Shown here in pieces: positions 58,551 to 64,000 of a stretch of DNA of 64,000 nucleotides. The DNA comes from Lactarius indigo (Eukaryota; Basidiomycota; Agaricomycetes; Russulales; Russulaceae). Made by a program: the position numbers and the translations under genes. Numbering within the stretch: the first letter of the stretch is position 1; every line of letters starts with the position of its first letter. The DNA lies in the NCBI GenBank assembly GCA_025766275.1, contig JAFKAC010000031.1, forward strand, positions 124,001 to 188,000, given 5' to 3'. The notes under the pieces were generated by a model. That model was not told the DNA's origin. It saw only the letters and a program-made list of their open reading frames with translations, and did no database searches.

Positions 58551-60608
58551 GTGGCCGTAACAACAAGAGACCAGTGGACGAATTTCCGTCCCTATTCACT
58601 CCCAAGAAGAGGAGAACGTAACGTCCCCACGCGCTTTTTACAAGCTGCTAGTTGGAGGGAAAGACAAGAAGAAACCGGATATTTTGTGGAATTCAACGGA
58701 CCTAGTAGGTTCCGACCAGTTGAGTTCAACTTCGACCACTTGTGTTGGACGGAGGTTACGTGGAACCCCATAGATTCCCAGTGGAACGTCATACGACCAG
58801 CAGGACCTAGATATCGGTGTGATATTGACGCCCGAGAGCTCAACAGCCGAGCAGATTGGGGCCCCATCGACGGACAAGTACGAGAACACTCTACCGGAGA
58901 AGTGATATCCGAAGAAGAGGAAGAGGAACAAAGCGAAGACAACGGGCGAGAACCGAACCAAACAGAAACTAGCGGAGGAGCGATACAAGATCTCCTTATT
59001 GAACGAGCTGAGTCCGCACACATTACAGAGCCAGAGCCAATTCACATCCGCTCACCAGCCATTATGGCAACGATAACGCGAGCAATGGAAGAAGTCGTGA
59101 TTGAAGAAGCGCGCGCAATACGAGAAGAAGCACAGGAAATCCTCATGCCCATCAACCCTGAAACCGGCGTACGAATGACCGCCGACGATGCAGCCATCTT
59201 CCGAGCGATAGGATCAGATCGAGGGGATCCCCCATCCGGACGACAGCCCACACTAGACCTCCCACCAGGGATAGGAGGGCCGGGTGGAGACCCACCACCA
59301 CCACCAGGGGAAGGTATCCCGTTCGATCTACGAAGAACCGAGCCACCAAGAATGCCACCCGCGGGACCGCCAGGAGGCGGAGGCGGTGGCGGAGGAGGAG
59401 GTGGAGATGCCGGAGGAGGAGGGCACCATAGTGAAAAATTAACCGGCGAGCCACCTTCCATCTTCGACGGAGACAGACTCAAAGTAGACCAATTCTTGAC
59501 GCAGTGGCATGTCTACTGGGGCATGAATTTAGACGCCCCTATCATGCACAACGATTACAGAAGATGCCTTCTGTTCCTTTCCTACATCAAAGGCGGAGCA
59601 GTCAGCGAATGGGTTCTGTCCTTCCTGAACTGGCTCAACAGGCAAATACAACGAGGGATCAGCCCCTACACTCGCAACCTATGGAACGCCGTAGCCGACG
59701 GATTTAGCCAGAGGTTCGAAAACACGTTAGAACGAGAACAAGCCCAAGCCATACTCCGAAAGGGCTTCAAAATGGTGGGAGAAGACATTGACAAGTACGT
59801 CAATGATTTTGAGCAGCTCGCGCGGAAGGCTCACTATCGCCTTAACGAACCTCAAACCATCGACCTCTTCACATCGGGTCTGCCCAAGGAACTGTTCAAG
59901 AATGCGTTCCAATTCGACGACCCCGTCACGTTTGACGACTGGAAAAGGGCCGTCCTCAAACGGCAGAAGAATTATATACACCTTAAAGCGCGACTCAATG
60001 AACACAAGAACACGATGACGCCACCAAAGAAACAAGGCGGCAATGCGGGATGGACGCTCCCGCAAAATCTGCCACAAACTAACCCATGGGCGATGGACAC
60101 CTCGGCCGACCGCGCCAAGGTGAGACTCGCAGGGTCTGAAGACATTGACTTCAACAAACTACCACACCGCGACTGGCCTGCGCCACCATTCCCACCAAGA
60201 GGAGGACCGGGGGCTCGAGGACGAGGAAGGGGAGGATCCCGAAGGGACTTAAGGAATGTCCTTTGTTACAACTGTCACGCTCCCGGCCACCTCTCACGAA
60301 ATTGTCCATATCCGCGCACGCAGCAACAATGGCAGGCCGCCCCATCCAGCAGTCGCATGACAGAAACCACGGGGTATCCTCAAGGACCCGTCTCACAATA
60401 CGCGCCATCACAGTATGCGCCGTCGCTGCCCGGGTATATGTCACCAGCACCAAGCATGACGCCCGCACCCCAAATCAACGCTGCAAGCACGAAAACAGCA
60501 GGGGAACAGGCCAAAGATTGGCTCGCACAAGTGGCCAACAGTACGGATGAAGTAAAAGATCTTATACTTCAAGATCTATGGGGAAAAGAGGGTTTTCGGG
60601 ACGCCTGA
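58551..60608 (+). CDS. gag: Retrotransposon Gag with CCHC zinc knuckle
   Basis: Capsid/nucleocapsid polyprotein, 685 codons open from 58551, the first codon after the last in-frame stop that leads into the conserved N-terminus. This first codon is GTG; there is no in-frame ATG before 59064. Features: an acidic run (EEEEEEE, about residue 125), a Pro/Gly-rich hinge with a long Gly stretch (about 59380-59425), the capsid core (LTGEPPSIFDGDRLKVDQFL, then RRCLLFLSYIKGG), and a zinc knuckle CYNCHAPGHLSRNC (C-x2-C-x4-H-x4-C, about 60262-60306). It ends at TGA 60606-60608, ten bases after a slippery heptamer, and overlaps pol in the -1 frame. Confidence 0.88.
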   Translation: MAVTTRDQWTNFRPYSLPRRGERNVPTRFLQAASWRERQEETGYFVEFNGPSRFRPVEFNFDHLCWTEVTWNPIDSQWNVIRPAGPRYRCDIDARELNSRADWGPIDGQVREHSTGEVISEEEEEEQSEDNGREPNQTETSGGAIQDLLIERAESAHITEPEPIHIRSPAIMATITRAMEEVVIEEARAIREEAQEILMPINPETGVRMTADDAAIFRAIGSDRGDPPSGRQPTLDLPPGIGGPGGDPPPPPGEGIPFDLRRTEPPRMPPAGPPGGGGGGGGGGGDAGGGGHHSEKLTGEPPSIFDGDRLKVDQFLTQWHVYWGMNLDAPIMHNDYRRCLLFLSYIKGGAVSEWVLSFLNWLNRQIQRGISPYTRNLWNAVADGFSQRFENTLEREQAQAILRKGFKMVGEDIDKYVNDFEQLARKAHYRLNEPQTIDLFTSGLPKELFKNAFQFDDPVTFDDWKRAVLKRQKNYIHLKARLNEHKNTMTPPKKQGGNAGWTLPQNLPQTNPWAMDTSADRAKVRLAGSEDIDFNKLPHRDWPAPPFPPRGGPGARGRGRGGSRRDLRNVLCYNCHAPGHLSRNCPYPRTQQQWQAAPSSSRMTETTGYPQGPVSQYAPSQYAPSLPGYMSPAPSMTPAPQINAASTKTAGEQAKDWLAQVANSTDEVKDLILQDLWGKEGFRDA
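60590..60596 (+). promoter_or_regulatory. Putative -1 ribosomal frameshift site (G GGT TTT)
   Basis: The heptamer GGGTTTT sits in the Gag frame as G-GGT-TTT, exactly the X-XXY-YYZ pattern. Slipping back one base leads into the open pol frame (TCG GGA CGC CTG AAC), which reads on without a stop to the end of the window. The Gag stop is ten bases further. A clear downstream pseudoknot was not established; short CCC/GGG pairings are possible. Confidence 0.6.
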
Positions 60609-63600
60609 ACCCGTCAGTCTGGGTGAGGGCTCTTCAATGTAATTCTGTAATTGTGACAACGCGCTATCGATCTATGCGAATTCCAGTAACTGTCCGTACG
60701 AATTACCAAACGACTGAAACAAACGCGCTGGTTGACTCTGGCGCAACCGATAACTTCATCCGACCAAGCCTGGCCAAACGGGCTGGTATCCAGACACAAC
60801 CACTAAATACGCCTCGCAAGATATGGAACATAGACAACACGGAAAACAAAGCTGGGTTAATCACTCATTATGTTAACCTAGAGGTGAAAACACGGGGACA
60901 GATAAAGCGAATGACCTTCCTGGTCACCGACCTTGGCAGCGAAGACATGGTGCTAGGCTATCCATGGCTAAGCGCGTTCGAACCAACAATCAGTTGGGCC
61001 ACTGCCACCATACACCCCAACATGCAGCCGGTAATATTAGCAATTAACGAAGCGCTGCTATCAACAACGACCATTCGCGCCCTCATTACGTCCGAAAAAG
61101 AAGACATTGTGCGGGATCTGGAAGAAGAGACGTTTGCTAGAGCCACCACCTCGACGGAGTTGGCCATACAAGCGAAACAACAACAAATGGCAGCAGTGCT
61201 CCCTCAAGAATACGCAATGTTTACCAGACTTTTCAACGAGCAAGCCTCGCACCGCTTCCCCCCGGCAAGGCCGTGGGACCACGCAATAGACTTCAAACCA
61301 TCTGCGCCGGCCGCTATCGACTGCAAGATCTACCCTATGACCCAAAAAGAGGAGGGTGAACTCAAAGAATTTCTAGAGGAAAAGCTACAGCAAGGGTATT
61401 TACGCCCTTCTATCTCCCCGTACGCATCCTCCTTCTTCTTCATTAAAAAGAAGGACGGAAAGCTGCGACCGGTACAGGACTACCGGGTCATCAACTCCCA
61501 CACAATTCGAAATCAGTATCCGCTACCGCTAATACAAGACCTCATCCTCGACCTCAGCAACGCCCACATCTACACGAAACTCGACATCCGATGGGGCTAC
61601 AACAACATACGTATTCGCGATGGCGACCAGGAAAAGGCCGCGTTCAAAACTAAATTCGGCCTCTTTGAACCCACGGTCATGTTTTTCGGACTCACTAACT
61701 CCCCCGCCACTTTCCAGGCCATGATGAACCACATCTATCGCGACACAATAGCAAAACACGAACGGCTGGGCACTACCATACGCGTCTACATGGACAATAT
61801 TGGTATCGCTACTCACTTTGCCCACGACCTGGCGGCCCATACGGACGCCGTCCGCGATGTCCTGCGCGTTGCGGAGGAACATGACCTCTACTTCAAGCTC
61901 GAGAAGTGCCTGTTCCATCAACCGTGGATGGATTACCTGGGGGTAATCCTTGAAAGGGGGGTGACCCGAATGGACCCTGTAAAAGTTCAAGGTATCAAGG
62001 ACTGGCCAACACCAACAAAAGTCAAAGACGTCCGCTCTTTCCTCGGCTTCTGTAACTTTTACAGAGTCTTTATCCGCGGTTTTGCAACTCACGCCAAGCC
62101 ACTCACTAAACTAACACGGAAGGACGAAGAATGGCAGTGGACTGAAGAAGAAGAGAGGGCGTTCAACACTCTAAAACGTCTCGTAACGGAGGAACCGGTG
62201 CTGGCACACCCCATCCTTCAAGATCCGTTCGAGTTGGAAGTAGACGCTTCAGGCTATGCGGTGGGAGCCGTATTACTACAAAAGAAATCTGATGGCAAGC
62301 GACACCCCATAGGTTACTACTCGGCGACGCTTTCTGAAGCCGAGAGAAACTACGATATCTACGACCTGGAGCTGCTCGCGATAGTCAAGGCCCTACGGAA
62401 CTGGCGACCACTCCTCGCAGGTGCCCCCCACAAGATTAAAATCTATTCGGACCATCTAAACCTACAATACTGGAAGTCACCGCAGAAGATCAGCCGGCGA
62501 GTTGCCAGGGAAGTACTTGAACTCTCTGAATACGATTTCGAGATTCATCACATCAAGGGAAAGAACAACGGACGAGCAGATGCACTGTCGAGACGACCGG
62601 ATTATAATCAAGGAGTCGAAGACAACAGCGAAGTAGTAGTCCTACCCCCCGAAGTCTTTGTACGAACCCTTAACACCGCACGCACTTTTATTGCAAACCC
62701 AAATCTACTACAACCACGCCATCAGCAAGACGAGGAGGTGATTAAGATATGGGTCGACCCCTACCACCTCAAGAAGATACAAGGAGAATGGTACAAGGAC
62801 GGCAGGTTCGTAGTCACAGGGCCAGCATCGACTCAACGTGTACTGATACACGACCATCACGACTTGCCAATACATGGCCATCCGGGGATTGCAAAAACTC
62901 AACGCATCCTGGAGAGACACTACCGGTGGCCGCGACTCCGAAGAGACGTATATGAATACGTGCAAGGCTGCGCAGAATGCCAAAGAAACAAAGTCAACAC
63001 AAGACCCATACGAGCCGCGCTGCATCCCATCACGCCAATACTGGAAGCCATGCCGTTCCACACGGTGGCGGTAGACTTCATCACCAAACTGCCCATCTGT
63101 AAGGGGTACGACAGCATACTAACTGTCACGGACCACGACTGCAGCAAGGCCTCCATCTTCATCCCATGTCGAGAAGAAATCACCGCGGAAGAAACGGCGA
63201 CTTTATACGTCACTCAAGTGTTCAAACGCTTCGGACTACCACGCAAGATAATAAGCGACCGTGACCCCCGCTTTACGTCTAAGTTTACCAGAGAAGTATG
63301 CCGCATTCTGGGGATTCAACAGAACATATCAACCGCATATCATCCGCGTACTGATGGGCAATCCGAACGAACTAACCAGTGGCTAGAACAGTACCTACGC
63401 TTTTGGGTAAATGAACGGCAAGACAACTGGGAAGCTTATCTACCAATCGCCGAATTTGCGCACAACAACTGGCCACATGAACACACTAAAGAATCGCCGT
63501 TCCAACTTCTGATGGGGTATAACCCGCAAGCGGACTGGACAGATAAGCCATCTCCCATTCCCCTCGCGACCGCGCGACTGACACAGCTAAAAGAAGCTAG

Positions 63601-64000
63601 AGACAACGCCCAGCGTCTTATAAAAAAGGCGCAAGAGTCATGGGTGCGCAACAAAGATACGCCCAAGTTCAGCATCAACGACCTTGTGTGGCTTGAAGGT
63701 AAACATCTTCGAACCAATCAGCCGACAGCGAAATTAGCGGCGCGACGCCACAGACCCTTTCGGGTGGTGCAGGTGATGTCCCCTTACAATTATCGACTGG
63801 AACTTCCCACGCAGTGGAGTATCCACCCCGTGTTTCATATCGATCTTCTCACACCGTACAAGCAAACTTCCTTGCACGGAGAGAACTTCACACGACCCCC
63901 GCCCGAACTGATAGATGGAGAAGAGGAATACGAGGTCGAGGCCATTCTAGACACTCGGCACTTCGGCAGAGGAAGACGCCTCCAATACCTGGTCAAATGG
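60596..64000 (+). CDS. pol: Retrotransposon Pol polyprotein (PR-RT-RH-IN-chromodomain), partial
   Basis: Open in frame -1 to Gag through the window end. Protease: LVDSGATDNFI (about 60728-60760). Reverse transcriptase: KKDGKLRPVQDYR, LDIRWGYNNIRI (first catalytic Asp), FGLTNSPATFQAMMN, then VYMDNIGIAT at 61784-61813, where the second Asp of YxDD is Asn (AAT, 61796-61798). RNase H: EVDASGYAVGAVL, DLELLAIVKAL, KIYSDHLNLQYW, GRADALSRRP. Integrase: HHDLPIHGHPGIAK...CAECQ zinc site, then a D-60-D-35-E triad with Asp in VAVDFI (63074-63076), Asp in ISDRDPRF (63257-63259) and Glu in GQSERTN (63365-63367). The GPY/F-like end has HPVFHIDLLTPY. The chromodomain begins at VEAILDTRHFGRGR and is cut by the edge. 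All sites except the RT Asp look intact. Confidence 0.92.

Larger units (their letters stand above)
58084..64000 (+). mobile_element. Ty3/gypsy chromovirus-type LTR retrotransposon, 5' part
   Basis: Order LTR, Gag, protease, reverse transcriptase, RNase H, integrase, chromodomain is that of Metaviridae chromoviruses (Tf1-like layout). About 5.9 kb is present; the right end and 3' LTR lie outside the window. The coding part has no premature stop over about 5.4 kb, so the insertion is young compared with the other repeats in the region. Confidence 0.92.

Noticed and set aside
59042..59482. 146-codon Gly/Pro-rich open frame antisense to Gag
   Set aside because: Antisense of the Gag Pro/Gly hinge; no features of its own.

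Overview
The window looks like nuclear DNA of an Agaricomycete (mushroom-forming basidiomycete). Genes are cut by many 50-80 bp introns. Gene content fits this group: class I hydrophobins, TPR-CHAT proteins, a DUF6534-type multi-span membrane protein, and a Ty3/chromovirus retrotransposon with a CCHC Gag and a chromodomain. I see no tRNA, rRNA, CRISPR array or prokaryotic operon. Order or genus cannot be told from the sequence.

Layout. 1-0.65 kb: truncated LOG-family phosphoribohydrolase gene, minus strand. 1.4-22.4 kb: a minus-strand array of four near full-length TPR-CHAT copies (A 1454-4599, B 6518-9742, C 12650-15808, D 19248-~22424) and one C-terminal relic (E 17537-17682). 3' flanks put A, C and E in one subtype and B and D in another, so the array probably arose by duplicating a two-gene block. 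All full copies carry frameshifts. Only C keeps an uninterrupted CHAT-domain ORF with both the His and Cys motifs. 23.6-45 kb: a gene-dense block with Vps1-like dynamin (-), GH88 (+), TATA-binding protein (+), GH31 alpha-glucosidase (+), a DUF6534-like membrane protein (+), a PP2C phosphatase (-) and a cysteine-rich receptor-like membrane protein (+). Vps1, GH88 and TBP read cleanly. The last four genes are repeatedly put out of frame, and every case I resolved fits added single bases.

45-58 kb: repeat-rich and gene-poor. It holds a decayed partial copy of the cysteine-rich receptor gene, poly(A)-type retroposon insertions with visible target-site duplications, and a tandem segmental duplication carrying two class I hydrophobin genes (minus strand), plus a third partial unit without a gene. 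58.1-64 kb: 5' part of a Ty3/gypsy chromovirus. Gag and pol are open, with a canonical -1 slippery heptamer at their overlap. The reverse transcriptase active site reads YMDN instead of YxDD. The element runs off the right edge inside the chromodomain.

The genes do not form one pathway. The main biological interest is the duplicated, decaying TPR-CHAT protease-like array, the hydrophobin duplication with divergence concentrated around the fourth cysteine, and the traces of retroposition. All gene models come from reading frames and splice motifs by eye; no database search was run.
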